Shown here: positions 53,109 to 61,488 of the stretch, one piece after another
How positions within the stretch are numbered: the first letter of the stretch is position 1
How the letters are laid out: each line of letters begins with the position of its first letter
Assembly (NCBI RefSeq): GCF_014127285.1
Contig: NZ_CP059901.1
Span: forward strand, 558,001-622,000
Reading direction: 5' to 3'
Length of the DNA: 64,000 nucleotides
Source: Mumia sp. ZJ1417
GTDB lineage: Bacteria > Actinomycetota > Actinomycetes > Propionibacteriales > Nocardioidaceae
The notes under the pieces: generated by a model
The model's database searches: none
Seen by the model: only the letters and a program-made list of their open reading frames with translations
What the model was told of the DNA's origin: nothing
Position numbers and translations under genes: made by a program

Positions 53109-54254
53109 GCCTGGGCTGGTGCGCGCCATGTCGAGGACGAGCCGGTCCCACGGGTCGTCGAGGTCGCGTCCGGTCAGCTCGCGCAACCGCCTCAGCCGGT
53201 GCCGTACGGTCTGCGGGTGCAGGCCCAGCGCGTCCGCGGCGGCGGTCGCGCTGCCGTGATCGAGGTAGCCGACGAGTCCGGCGAGGACGTGCGCGTGGGC
53301 CGGGTCGAGCAGTGGGCCGAGCACCGCGGGCGCCAGCTCGTCGGCTGCGCCGACGTCCGAGCCGCACAGCACCGCGAGGGCTAGGACGTCGCCCCAGTCG
53401 AGCACCGGCGACGAGCGGTACGCCCTGGCGGGCGCGTGGTCGAGCGCGCTCGCGACGAGCCGGTAGGTACGGGGGAGCCGTGGCACGGGCACCTCGGCGA
53501 CGACGCACGCGCGCACTCCTGGAGGTGGTGCGACGGCTTCGGCGGCGAGGACGACGATGTGGGCGCCGCGGTGGGTGGTGAGAGTCTCGACAGGCTCGAC
53601 CGGCGGAGGTGCGGCGGGGGTCTCGACAGGCTCGACCGGCTCGACAGGCTCGACCGGCGGTGTTGCGGCGAACACGGTGATCGCCAGCCGCGACGGCACG
53701 GTGATGCCGAGCTGTGCGGAGCGGTCGGCGAGCGCGGCCCGCGACGTCTGGCGCCCGGCGAGAAGATCGTCGGCGAGCCCGGACAGCGCCCGTTCGCGGT
53801 CCTCGTCGAGCGCGGACGCCGCATGCGCATAACCCGCGAACAGCGCCTCGGACAGCGCGTCGACGCCGATGAGCATGGTGCGGTTGAGCGCGGCGAGGTC
53901 GTCCACGCCGAGCGTGCCGGCACCGAGTTCGACCACGAGGTCGCTGGCCTCGACGGCGGCGATCCGGTAGGCCCGCAGGATGGCCTGCAACGGCCGGCCG
54001 TCGGCTGCCCGGGCGGCGCCGATCCCGCGGAACCGGCGCAGGTCGGCCTCGGTCATCACGGACTCGTCGACCCACAGCTCCACCGTGCGCCGAAGGGCCC
54101 AGCCGGTGATCGCGGCGATCTCCTCGCGCTGCGCCGCACTCACTCCTCCGTACGCGGGGATCTCGCGCAGGACCAGCGCGACGACCCGCGCGGTGATCGC
54201 CTCGGCGTCGCGTGTCATCGCACGCTGGACGGCGACCCGCTCCTTCGTACCCAC
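53052..54254 (-). CDS. PucR/CdaR-family transcriptional regulator
   Basis: Regulator of 400 residues. N-terminal helical RsbRD/GGDEF-like sensory part (about 20-170, ERALSGLADDLLAGRQTSRAAL), a central hypervariable segment, and the C-terminal PucR-type helix-turn-helix: VLAGLVGYLDHGSATAAADALGLHPQTVRHRLRRLRELTGRDLDDP. The segment PVEPVEPVEPVETPAAPPPVEPVETL at about 195-222 is encoded by dispersed repeats (53584-53657). Start GTG 54254 is preferred because an operator lies at 54261; a TTG at 54278 is open too. Likely controls the divergent FAD dehydrogenase. The last 15 residues are encoded by the hairpin. Confidence 0.82.
   Translation of the reverse strand: MGTKERVAVQRAMTRDAEAITARVVALVLREIPAYGGVSAAQREEIAAITGWALRRTVELWVDESVMTEADLRRFRGIGAARAADGRPLQAILRAYRIAAVEASDLVVELGAGTLGVDDLAALNRTMLIGVDALSEALFAGYAHAASALDEDRERALSGLADDLLAGRQTSRAALADRSAQLGITVPSRLAITVFAATPPVEPVEPVEPVETPAAPPPVEPVETLTTHRGAHIVVLAAEAVAPPPGVRACVVAEVPVPRLPRTYRLVASALDHAPARAYRSSPVLDWGDVLALAVLCGSDVGAADELAPAVLGPLLDPAHAHVLAGLVGYLDHGSATAAADALGLHPQTVRHRLRRLRELTGRDLDDPWDRLVLDMARTSPGLVPDSGTRPPNRGSDSVA
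53584..53657. repeat. Dispersed repeat copies (three) inside the PucR-type gene
   Basis: Units with core TCGACAGGCTCGACC at 53584, 53620 and 53640, the last two in direct tandem at an 18-base step. Multiples of three keep the frame and yield Pro-Val-Glu-Pro-Val-Glu runs in the regulator between its two domains. Confidence 0.75.
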
Positions 54255-54260
54255 CTCGCC

Positions 54261-54279
54261 ATTGTCACTGACTGACAAT
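54261..54279. promoter_or_regulatory. ATTGTCA-N5-TGACAAT inverted repeat
   Basis: Perfect 7-bp arms at 54261-54267 and 54273-54279. It lies seven bases upstream of the PucR-type start and 56 upstream of the dehydrogenase start. A likely operator for the regulator, controlling both directions. Confidence 0.65.
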
Positions 54280-54334
54280 CGTGATGCGCACTCCGTACGG
54301 AACGCATTGCCTGCACGGGCGCCGTACCGCGAGC

Positions 54335-55996
54335 ATGTCGGGCATGGATGCTGATGTGATCGTCGTCGGAGCCGGGCTCGCCGGGCTGGCCGCCACCGCA
54401 GAGCTCGTGGACGCCGGCAAGAAGGTCGTGCTCGTCGACCAGGAGTCCGAGGCCAACCTCGGCGGCCAGGCGTTCTGGTCGTTCGGCGGGCTGTTCTTCG
54501 TCGATAGCCCCGAGCAGCGGCGCATGGGCATCAAGGACTCGTACGACCTCGCGCTGCAGGACTGGATGGGCAACGCCGGGTTCGACCGTCCCGAGGACGC
54601 CTGGCCTCGCAAGTGGGCCGAGGCGTACGTCGACTTCGCCGCCGGCGAGAAGCGCGCGTGGCTGCGCGCGCAGGGCCTCAAGATCTTCCCGATCGTGGGG
54701 TGGGCCGAGCGAGGCGGGTACGGCGCGGTCGGTCCGGGCAACTCCGTGCCGCGCTTCCATATCACGTGGGGGACCGGTCCAGGCATCGTCGAGCCGTTCG
54801 AGCGTCGCGTGCGCGAAGGCGTCGCGAAGGGGCTCGTCACGTTCCGCTTCCGCCACCGCGTCGACGGCCTGACGGTGACCGACGGGGTGGTGACCGGCGT
54901 GACCGGTGCCGTGCTCGCGCCCGACGCCTCCCCGCGCGGCGTCGCGAGCAACCGCGACGTCGACGGCGACTTCGCCCTGTCCGCGCAGGCCGTGATCGTG
55001 ACGTCCGGCGGCATCGGCGGCAACCACGACCTCGTCCGCAAGACCTGGCCCGAGGACCGTCTCGGCAGCCCGCCGGAGGACATGCTGACCGGCGTCCCCG
55101 CGTACGTGGACGGCCGCATGCAGCAGATCGCGATCGACTCCGGCGCGCACATGATCAACCCCGATCGCGGCTGGCACTACGTCGAGGGCATCAAGAACTG
55201 GGACCCGATCTGGCCCGGGCACGGCATCCGGATCCTGCCGGGTCCGTCGTCGCTGTGGTTCGACGCGCGCGGCAACCGGCTGCCCGGGCCACTGTGGCCG
55301 GGGTTCGACACCCTCGGCACGCTCGAGCACCTGCGGACGACCGGTCACGACCACAGCTGGTTCGTGCTCACGCAGAAGATCATCGAGAAGGAGTTCGCGC
55401 TGTCGGGGTCGGAGCAGAACCCCGACCTCACCGGACGCGACTGGAAGCAGGTGCTGTCGCGGGTGCGGCCGGGCGCGCCGGGGCCGGTGGAGGCGTTCAA
55501 GCAGCACGGCGAGGACTTCGTCGTCGCGGACACGCTCGACGAGCTCGTGGCGGGGATGAACGCACTCACCCCGGAGACACCGCTCGACGTCGACGCCCTG
55601 CGGACGCAGATCGAGGCGCGCGATCGCGAGATCGACAACCCGTTCTCCAAGGACATGCAGGTCGTCGCGCTGCGCGGCGCCCGCTCGTACCGGGGCGACA
55701 AGCTCATCCGTACGGCGTCGCCGCACCGCATCCTCGATCCTAAGGCCGGGCCGCTCATCGCGGTGCGGCTGCGGGTCATCACGCGCAAGACGCTCGGCGG
55801 GCTCGCAACCGACCTCGACGCGGCGGTGCTGCGCGAGGACGGCTCGCGGTTCGAGGGCCTGTACGCCGCGGGCGAGGTCGCCGGGTTCGGTGGCGGCGGC
55901 GTGCATGGCTACCGCGCGCTCGAGGGGACGTTCCTCGGAGGCTGCCTCTTCTCCGGTCGTACGGCCGGCCGGGCGGTCGCCCGCGCCCTCGGCTGA
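54335..55996 (+). CDS. FAD-binding dehydrogenase (KstD/flavocytochrome c family)
   Basis: Flavoenzyme of 553 residues. MDADVIVVGAGLAGLAATAELVDAGKKVVLVDQESEANLGGQAFWS holds the dinucleotide fold and FAD contact; VIVTSGGIGGNHDLVRKTWP and the C-terminal GLYAAGEVAGFGGGGVHGYRALEGTFLGGCLFSGRTAG close the FAD domain. FAD_binding_2 type, as in 3-ketosteroid dehydrogenase or fumarate reductase-like enzymes, but the characteristic Tyr-Tyr pair of KstD is not evident to me. Substrate unknown. ATG 54335; the ATG at 54281 is inside the control region. Confidence 0.87.
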   Translation: MSGMDADVIVVGAGLAGLAATAELVDAGKKVVLVDQESEANLGGQAFWSFGGLFFVDSPEQRRMGIKDSYDLALQDWMGNAGFDRPEDAWPRKWAEAYVDFAAGEKRAWLRAQGLKIFPIVGWAERGGYGAVGPGNSVPRFHITWGTGPGIVEPFERRVREGVAKGLVTFRFRHRVDGLTVTDGVVTGVTGAVLAPDASPRGVASNRDVDGDFALSAQAVIVTSGGIGGNHDLVRKTWPEDRLGSPPEDMLTGVPAYVDGRMQQIAIDSGAHMINPDRGWHYVEGIKNWDPIWPGHGIRILPGPSSLWFDARGNRLPGPLWPGFDTLGTLEHLRTTGHDHSWFVLTQKIIEKEFALSGSEQNPDLTGRDWKQVLSRVRPGAPGPVEAFKQHGEDFVVADTLDELVAGMNALTPETPLDVDALRTQIEARDREIDNPFSKDMQVVALRGARSYRGDKLIRTASPHRILDPKAGPLIAVRLRVITRKTLGGLATDLDAAVLREDGSRFEGLYAAGEVAGFGGGGVHGYRALEGTFLGGCLFSGRTAGRAVARALG

Positions 55997-56009
55997 GCCG
56001 GCCTGTCGC

Positions 56010-56139
56010 TGGTTGAGCCGTCTCTGCCGATGGTTGAGCCGTCTGCCGATGGTTGAGCCTGTCGAAACCCAGGTTTCGACGGGCTCAACCGTCGGGGGTT
56101 TCGACGGGCTCAACCGGCGGGGGTTTCGGCGGGCTCAAC
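56010..56139. repeat. Cluster of dispersed repeat units with inverted pair and 25-bp tandem
   Basis: Left-facing units with GGTTGAGCC at 56010, 56031 and 56050; the last (56050-56068) forms a 19-bp arm, one mismatch, with 56071-56089 (GGTTTCGACGGGCTCAACC). The right-facing unit repeats at 56096 and 56121, exact 25-base steps. It fills the gap between two convergent genes and may act as their terminator. Confidence 0.8.
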
Positions 56140-56152
56140 CGGCGGGGCGGCC

Positions 56153-57364
56153 TCAGCCGCCGTTCGCGGCGCGCAGCGTCGTGACCTGCTGCGGGAGCTG
56201 GGTGCGGATGTAGTCGTCCGCGGACGCGAAGATGTCGACCTCGTGCCCGGCCGCCTGCGACAGGTTCCACCGGTGCATCAGCACGTCGTGGAAGAACTCC
56301 GCCGGCTCGACGACGTCGCGATACTTCGGCGGGATCATGCGCGTCAACGGCTCCCAAACCTCCTGGAGCCAGCGGTGCGCCACGACCATCGCGTCCTCGT
56401 TCTGGAGCTGGTGCGCCCCGGCGAAGGCATCGAGGTCGTTGAGGAGCCGCCGAGCCTGCGCCTCCTCGAGGTCGAGGCCGGTGAGTCCCTGCAAGCGCCG
56501 CGCGTGGTGGTCCGGCTCGACGACCTTGGGCTGGATCCGGACCCCGTCGCCGTCGAGGTCGGTGACGATGTCGAGCTCGCCGACGTCGAAGCCGAGGTCG
56601 TTGAGATGCTCGATCCGCTGCTCGATCCGCCACATCTCGTCGGTGCTGAACTCCTCCACACCGGTGAGTGCGCCCCAGAGCTCGTCGTACCTCTCGACGA
56701 TCCGGTCGACGAACGGGATCGGCTCGATCCCGGGATCGAGCAGCCCGCCGGCCTGGAGGTCCAGCAGCTCGCCGAAGACGTTCGTACGGACGAGGTCGAG
56801 GTCTTCGCCGCGTTGGCCGTCGGACAGCGCGTCGTGCAGGGCGCCGGTCTCGGCATCGACGAGGTACGCCGCGAACTCGCCCGCGCTGCGGCGAAAGAGG
56901 GTGTTCGAGAGCGAGCAGTCGCCCCAGAAGAACCCGTCCACGTGCAACCGGACGAGCAGCACGACCATCGCGTCGATCACGCCCTCGAGCGTGTTGTCGG
57001 ACAGCGGGTGCTCGAACAGCGACCGGTACGGCAGCGAGCGCGGCAGGTGGGCGGTGACGAGGGCGGAAGGCAGCTCCGTACCGTCACGTCGGCGGCGCCC
57101 GGTGACGACGGCGACCGGTTCGACGACGGGGAGCTCGAGCCGCCGCAGCTGCCGCAGGAGGACGTACTCGCGCCGCGCGTAGCGCTCGTTCGTCTCCTTC
57201 ACGACGAGCACCGCGCCGTCGACCCGGATGAACCGCACGACGTGACGGTGGATGCCGCGCGGCAGCGACACGTCGAGCTCGTGCGGCCACTCCTCCAACG
57301 GCAGGTACCAGGGGAGCGTGACGAGTCCGCTGCGTGGCCGGGCCGACAGGATCTGGACGGGCAT
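56153..57364 (-). CDS. DUF4032 protein with kinase-like fold
   Basis: Protein of 403 residues. The N-terminal half resembles lipopolysaccharide/aminoglycoside-type kinases: VRFIRVDGAVLVVKETNERYARREYVLLRQL (Lys, Glu), LHVDGFFWGDCSLSNTLFRR (catalytic D-x5-N) and YLVDAETGAL (D-x-E of the metal loop). The C-terminal half is the DUF4032 region with IEHLNDLGFDVGELDIV and RRLLNDLDAFAGAHQLQNEDAMVVAHRWLQEVWEPL. Phosphotransfer to a small molecule is plausible but untested. ATG 57364. Ends the minus-strand operon after the oxidase gene, 29 bases away. Confidence 0.8.
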   Translation of the reverse strand: MPVQILSARPRSGLVTLPWYLPLEEWPHELDVSLPRGIHRHVVRFIRVDGAVLVVKETNERYARREYVLLRQLRRLELPVVEPVAVVTGRRRRDGTELPSALVTAHLPRSLPYRSLFEHPLSDNTLEGVIDAMVVLLVRLHVDGFFWGDCSLSNTLFRRSAGEFAAYLVDAETGALHDALSDGQRGEDLDLVRTNVFGELLDLQAGGLLDPGIEPIPFVDRIVERYDELWGALTGVEEFSTDEMWRIEQRIEHLNDLGFDVGELDIVTDLDGDGVRIQPKVVEPDHHARRLQGLTGLDLEEAQARRLLNDLDAFAGAHQLQNEDAMVVAHRWLQEVWEPLTRMIPPKYRDVVEPAEFFHDVLMHRWNLSQAAGHEVDIFASADDYIRTQLPQQVTTLRAANGG

Positions 57365-57393
57365 GCGCCCAGCGTCGCACCGATGGCGGGGAG

Positions 57394-58710
57394 TTACCCG
57401 AGGACGCGGTCGAGGTAGGCGTTGGCGAACGTACGGTGCGGGTCGAGGCGATCGCGTACGGAGGCGAAGTCGTCGAACCTCGGATAGCGCGTGCGCAGGA
57501 CGTCGGCGTCGAGCGTGTGCAGCTTGCCCCAGTGCGGGCGGCCCTCGTGCTCCTGGAAGATCGCCTCGACGCCCTCGAAGTAGCGGCGGTAGTCGATCTG
57601 GTGGTACTGGTGCACCGCGACGTACGCGTTGGCGCGGTCGTACCCGGTCGACATCCAGATGTCGTCCGGCGCCGCGAAGCGCACCTCGACCGGGAACGAC
57701 ACCGTCTCGTCCGACGCGTCGACCCACGCGTCGACCGCGCGCAGCACCTCCGGCAGTGCGGCGCGCGGGATCGCGTACTCCATCTCGCGAAAGCGCACCC
57801 GGCGCGGCGAGATGAACACCTCGTACGACCAGTCGGTGTACTCGCGCGCCGACAGCGCACGCCCGGAGATGCCATTGAGCCGGGGCACCCAGCTGCGCTG
57901 GCGGGTCGCGACGCGGTTCACCATCTCGAACACGCCGTTGGACATGATCTCGTCGTCAAGGAGGAAGCGTGCCCTGGACAGCGGCTTGCGCTCCGTGGCC
58001 TCGGGGACGCGGTTGTTGCGCTTGACCAGGGCGCGGTCGGTGTGGGGGAACCAGTAGAACTCGAAGTGGTCGTTGTCCTCGACCATCGCGTCGAGCCCGC
58101 CGAGCACGTCACCGAGCAGCATCGGCTCCTCGCGGGCGTGCAGCAGGAACGACGGCACGCACGCGAAGGTGAGCGCGGTGACGACGCCCAGGGCGCCGAG
58201 GCCGACCCGCGCCGCGCCGAACAGCTCCGGGTCGTCCGGGGTCACGGTCACGACCGAGCCCTCGCCGGTGACGAGCTGGAGGCCGACGATCGCGCCGGCG
58301 ATGCCCTGGAGCTGTGCCCCGGTGCCGTGGGTGCCGGTCGATGTCGCGCCCGACATCGTCTGCGGGTCGACGTCACCCATGTTGGGGAGGGCCAGCCCGA
58401 GCGCGTGCAGGGCCGGGTTGAGATCACGCAGACGCGTGCCCGCGCCGACCGTGACGTGGCCGGTCTCGCGGTCGACGTGCTGGATGCCGGAGAGCGCGTC
58501 CATCCGCAGCTGAACGCCGTCGGTGACCGCGATCGAGGTGAACGAGTGCCCTGCACCGACGGGCTTGACCCGCTGTCCGGACGCGGCGGCGGTCCGGACG
58601 ACATCCGCGACCTCGTCGACCGTGCGGGGGTGCGCGACGCGTGCCGGGGTCGCGGAGGCGCAGCGGCCCCAGTTGGTCCATCGCGCGGTGGTCGTGGTCG
58701 TGGTGCTCAT
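57394..58710 (-). CDS. FAD-linked sugar-1,4-lactone oxidase (D-arabinono-1,4-lactone oxidase type)
   Basis: Aldonolactone oxidase of 438 residues (ALO/GulO group). N-terminal FAD_binding_4: RTAAASGQRVKPVGAGHSFTSIAVTDGVQLRMDAL (His in GHSF is the usual covalent flavin site), GATSTGTHGTGAQLQGI; C-terminal ALO domain: EFYWFPHTDRALVKRNNR, IEQHEGRPHWGKLHTLDADVLR-like end with RPHWGKLH, DDFASVRDRLDPHRTFANAYLDRVLG. ATG 58710 overlaps the stop of the upstream PLP gene by four bases, so both are coupled. Acts on L-gulono- or D-arabinono-lactone in homologues. Confidence 0.9.
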   Translation of the reverse strand: MSTTTTTTARWTNWGRCASATPARVAHPRTVDEVADVVRTAAASGQRVKPVGAGHSFTSIAVTDGVQLRMDALSGIQHVDRETGHVTVGAGTRLRDLNPALHALGLALPNMGDVDPQTMSGATSTGTHGTGAQLQGIAGAIVGLQLVTGEGSVVTVTPDDPELFGAARVGLGALGVVTALTFACVPSFLLHAREEPMLLGDVLGGLDAMVEDNDHFEFYWFPHTDRALVKRNNRVPEATERKPLSRARFLLDDEIMSNGVFEMVNRVATRQRSWVPRLNGISGRALSAREYTDWSYEVFISPRRVRFREMEYAIPRAALPEVLRAVDAWVDASDETVSFPVEVRFAAPDDIWMSTGYDRANAYVAVHQYHQIDYRRYFEGVEAIFQEHEGRPHWGKLHTLDADVLRTRYPRFDDFASVRDRLDPHRTFANAYLDRVLG

Positions 58711-59939
58711 CCGAAGTTCTTCCCTTCGCCACGGTAGGTCGGCAGCGTCTCGGTGGACGCGGTGGCGCCGTCATCGCCCTCGGTGGTGACGACGTGGACG
58801 GCGTCGAACCGCTCGCACATCTCCCCGGCCTTGGCGTGGCGCATGAACACGCGGTCACCGACACGCAGGCTCCGCGCGACGCCGCCCCGTACAGGTGTCT
58901 GCACCTCGCCCGCGCCTTCGGTCCCGATCAACGACAGGCCCGGCGGCCACACCGGCGTCGGCTGGCGGCTCTTGCCCGCGGCGCCCGACGCGGAGTAGCC
59001 GCCGGAGAACAGCGTGGCGATGTCCGGGGCCGGCTTGCGCACGACAGACAGCGCGTAGAACGCCGCCGGGTGCGACTCGAACGCGTCGTAGGTGTCGAAG
59101 AGCGTCGGCATGAACAGCCCGGAGCCCGCCGTGAGCTCGGTGACGTACGGGTCGTCCCGCATGACCTCGAGGCTGCCGGTGCCGCCGGCGTTGACAAGCT
59201 CGAGGGCGGTCACGTCACGGACGGCCTCGACGATGCGTGCGCGACGCGCGACGATGTCGGCGACGGAGCGGGACTTCACGAAGCGGACCGCGGGGGAGCT
59301 GTCGGGCATCCCGGCGACCTGCGCGTCGTAGAACATCAGGCCCACGAGCGTGAACCCCGGACGGGCCGCGATCGCGCGGGCGAGGGTGATCGCGTCCTTC
59401 GGCGAGTGCACCGGGGAGCGGCGCGCGCCGAGGTGCAGGCCGCGGAACGGCTCGAGAGAGGAGTCGACGTCGATGCAGACCCGGATGGGCGGGTGGTCGG
59501 TGCCGACGACCGAGTCGATGAGGTCGAGCTGGGCGAGCGAGTCGACCATGACCGTGATCGCGGCGAGGCGGTGCTCTTTGGCGATGAGGTCGTGGAGCGC
59601 GGCGCGCGACGCGGTCGGGTAGGCCAGCAGCAGGTCGGTGTGCCCCTCGTCGGCAAGCCAGACGGACTCGGCGAGGCTGTACGACATCACCCCGCGGAAG
59701 CCGGGACGGGCCAGCGTCCGGTCGACGAGGGTGCGCACGCGGACCGACTTCGACGCGATGCGGACGGGCACGCCGCCAGCGCGTCGTACCAGCTCGTCGG
59801 CGTTGCGGGTGAACGTGTCACCGTCGATCACGGCGTACGGCGTCTCGAGGTCACGCGTCACGCGTGCGAGTCGCTCCATGTTGGGCAGGCGTCCAATAGC
59901 CACGGCATCAGTATGCGTCAGGAATGTGAGTTTGGACAC
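58707..59939 (-). CDS. Amino-acid deaminase/aldolase (alanine racemase-N fold, D-threonine aldolase-like)
   Basis: PLP enzyme of 410 residues of fold III. PYAVIDGDTFTRNADELVRRAGGVPVRIASKSVRVRTLV has the Schiff-base lysine (about 64); VMVDSLAQLDLID, VCIDVDSSLEPFRGLHLGARRSP, VNAGGTGSLEVM and GSGLFMPTLFD are family blocks; C-terminal HMHAKAGE-like metal site as FMRHAKAGEMCERFDAVHV. Related enzymes cleave D-threonine or deaminate D-serine. GTG 59939 start. Upstream bases 59944-59957 contain an A/T-run. First gene of the three-gene minus-strand operon. Confidence 0.85.
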   Translation of the reverse strand: MSKLTFLTHTDAVAIGRLPNMERLARVTRDLETPYAVIDGDTFTRNADELVRRAGGVPVRIASKSVRVRTLVDRTLARPGFRGVMSYSLAESVWLADEGHTDLLLAYPTASRAALHDLIAKEHRLAAITVMVDSLAQLDLIDSVVGTDHPPIRVCIDVDSSLEPFRGLHLGARRSPVHSPKDAITLARAIAARPGFTLVGLMFYDAQVAGMPDSSPAVRFVKSRSVADIVARRARIVEAVRDVTALELVNAGGTGSLEVMRDDPYVTELTAGSGLFMPTLFDTYDAFESHPAAFYALSVVRKPAPDIATLFSGGYSASGAAGKSRQPTPVWPPGLSLIGTEGAGEVQTPVRGGVARSLRVGDRVFMRHAKAGEMCERFDAVHVVTTEGDDGATASTETLPTYRGEGKNFG

Positions 59940-59957
59940 CTGACCAGGAAAAAAATT

Positions 59958-60227
59958 CTAGTGCCGCTTCTTTCGCCACAGCGCGAGCACGATGAGAGCG
60001 ATCACCCCGACCGCGACGATCGCCGGCAGCTGGGGGTTGTCGCGGGCGTTCTGCTTCACGTACTCCATCCGCTGCTGCGCCTCGTGCTTGGCCTCGTCCA
60101 TCCGTTGCTGGGCCTGCTTCTTCACGTCGAGACGGTCGGTCAGCTCCTCGACGGTGTGGCCGAGCTTGTCCCGGGTCTCCTCGATGTCGCGCTGGATCTC
60201 GCTAGGGTCAGTCGGATCAGTGCTCAC
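59958..60227 (-). CDS. DUF3618 membrane protein
   Basis: Protein of 89 residues: an acidic start (IQRDIEETRDKLGHTVEELTDRLDV) conserved in DUF3618, an amphipathic helix with KKQAQQRMDEAKHEAQQRMEYVKQ, and one membrane helix near the C-terminus (LPAIVAVGVIALIVLALW). Function unknown; commonly encoded just after a DUF1469/phage-holin-like protein, as here. ATG 60227 lies 11 bases inside the 3' end of the preceding gene. Confidence 0.88.
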   Translation of the reverse strand: MSTDPTDPSEIQRDIEETRDKLGHTVEELTDRLDVKKQAQQRMDEAKHEAQQRMEYVKQNARDNPQLPAIVAVGVIALIVLALWRKKRH

Positions 60228-60615
60228 GGTGGCGTGCCTCCTTCACCTCGGCGATATCCGCCTTGACGTTCTCCACAGTGTGCTCAGGAACGGGCGGCGT
60301 CGCCTTCTGGAGCTGCTTCTTGCCGACGACGGCGAGGATGGCGGCAATCACGAACAGGACGACGGCGACGATGAGCGCCGCCAACCAGACGTCCATGACG
60401 AGCGCGAGCGCTGCGATGATCGCGGCGAACCCGTACAACGCGAGAAGACCCGCTGCGCCGAATCCGCCGAGCCCCGCACCTGCGCGAGCGCCCTTCTGCT
60501 TGAGCTCGGCCTGGGCGAGACGCATCTCATCGCGGACCAGCCGGGAGGTCTGTTCGGAGAGGTCGCGGACGAGGTCGGCGATCGACTCGTCCGAGCGAGC
60601 CTGAGGTTCTGCCAT
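60217..60615 (-). CDS. Phage-holin superfamily III / DUF1469 protein
   Basis: Membrane protein of 132 residues: N-terminal helix SIADLVRDLSEQTSRLVRDEMRLAQAELKQKG, two membrane helices (GLLALYGFAAIIAALALVM and LAALIVAVVLFVIAAILAVVG), and a cytosolic tail with ENVKADIAEVKEARHREH. Typical DUF1469 (YqjE-like) of chromosomal housekeeping type, not phage lysis. ATG 60615 has GAGGAG six bases upstream, which decides it over 60669. Co-transcribed with DUF3618 (11-base overlap). Confidence 0.88.
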   Translation of the reverse strand: MAEPQARSDESIADLVRDLSEQTSRLVRDEMRLAQAELKQKGARAGAGLGGFGAAGLLALYGFAAIIAALALVMDVWLAALIVAVVLFVIAAILAVVGKKQLQKATPPVPEHTVENVKADIAEVKEARHREH

Positions 60616-60762
60616 GGGTAGCTCCTCGATCGGGTACGTCGATCCGGTGCCCTCAGGCCGCGCGACCATGCATGACCGTACGAGTCGCTACTGACCATCG
60701 GCAGTAGTGACGGTTGCTTTTCGGGCACTGTGCCTGCGTTCCCGAATTCCTACGGTCGACTC

Positions 60763-61488
60763 ATGATCACGTTGAGCCATCTGACCAAGAGATATCGGTC
60801 GACCACCGCGGTCGACGATCTCACCCTCCAGATCGAGCCGGGCCGCGTCACCGGCTTCCTGGGCCCCAACGGCGCCGGCAAGTCGACGACGATGCGGATG
60901 ATCCTCGGCCTCGACACCCCCAGCGCCGGCTCCGCGACGGTCAACGGCCGTACGTACGCGACGCTGCGCCGGCCGCTCCGTGAGGTTGGCGCGCTGCTCG
61001 ATGCCAAGGCGGTGCATCCCGGCCGTCGGGTGCGGACGCACCTCGTGTCGATGGCACGCAGCAACGCGATCCCGGTGAGCCGCGTCGACGAGGTGCTCGA
61101 CCAGGTCGGGCTCACCTCCGTGGCCCGGCGCCGGGCCGGCTCCCTCTCGCTCGGCATGTCTCAGCGGCTCGGGATCGCCGGTGTCCTCCTGGGCGACCCG
61201 CAGGTGATGCTCTTTGACGAACCCGTCAACGGGCTCGACCCCGACGGCGTGCTGTGGATCCGCCGACTGCTGAGGTCCCTCGCGGGCGAGGGGCGCACGG
61301 TGTTCGTCTCCAGCCACCTGATGAGCGAGATGGAGCGCACTGCCGACCACCTCGTCGTCCTGGGCCGGGGGCGCCTGCTCGCCGACACCTCCCTCGACGA
61401 CCTGGTCGGCGACCACGAGTCGCTGGAGGACGCGTACTTCGCGCTGACCGCCAGCAGTGTCGAGTACGCAGGGAAGGAGGCCACATGA
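60763..61488 (+). CDS. ABC transporter ATP-binding protein (second export system)
   Basis: ATPase of 241 residues: GFLGPNGAGKSTTMRMILGLDTP (Walker A), SLSLGMSQRLGIAGVLLGDP (signature), VMLFDEPVNGLDPDGVLWI (Walker B) and SSHLMSEME (H-loop). Shares LGPNGAGK, HPGRR and LGM.QRL with the ATPase at 50784, so the two are related. ATG 60763 after GGTCGACTC. Four-base overlap with the permease. Sits next to a NarL-type two-component system, the usual layout for antimicrobial-sensing exporters. Confidence 0.93.
   Translation: MITLSHLTKRYRSTTAVDDLTLQIEPGRVTGFLGPNGAGKSTTMRMILGLDTPSAGSATVNGRTYATLRRPLREVGALLDAKAVHPGRRVRTHLVSMARSNAIPVSRVDEVLDQVGLTSVARRRAGSLSLGMSQRLGIAGVLLGDPQVMLFDEPVNGLDPDGVLWIRRLLRSLAGEGRTVFVSSHLMSEMERTADHLVVLGRGRLLADTSLDDLVGDHESLEDAYFALTASSVEYAGKEAT

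Noticed and set aside
59944-59957. Rho-independent terminator at the A/T run after DUF3618
   Set aside because: A run of A exists on the plus strand, T on the minus strand, but no stem precedes it, so it was not called.
60217-60615. Prophage holin
   Set aside because: The holin-superfamily name applies only to the fold; no phage genes lie nearby and the DUF1469-DUF3618 pair is a common chromosomal unit.
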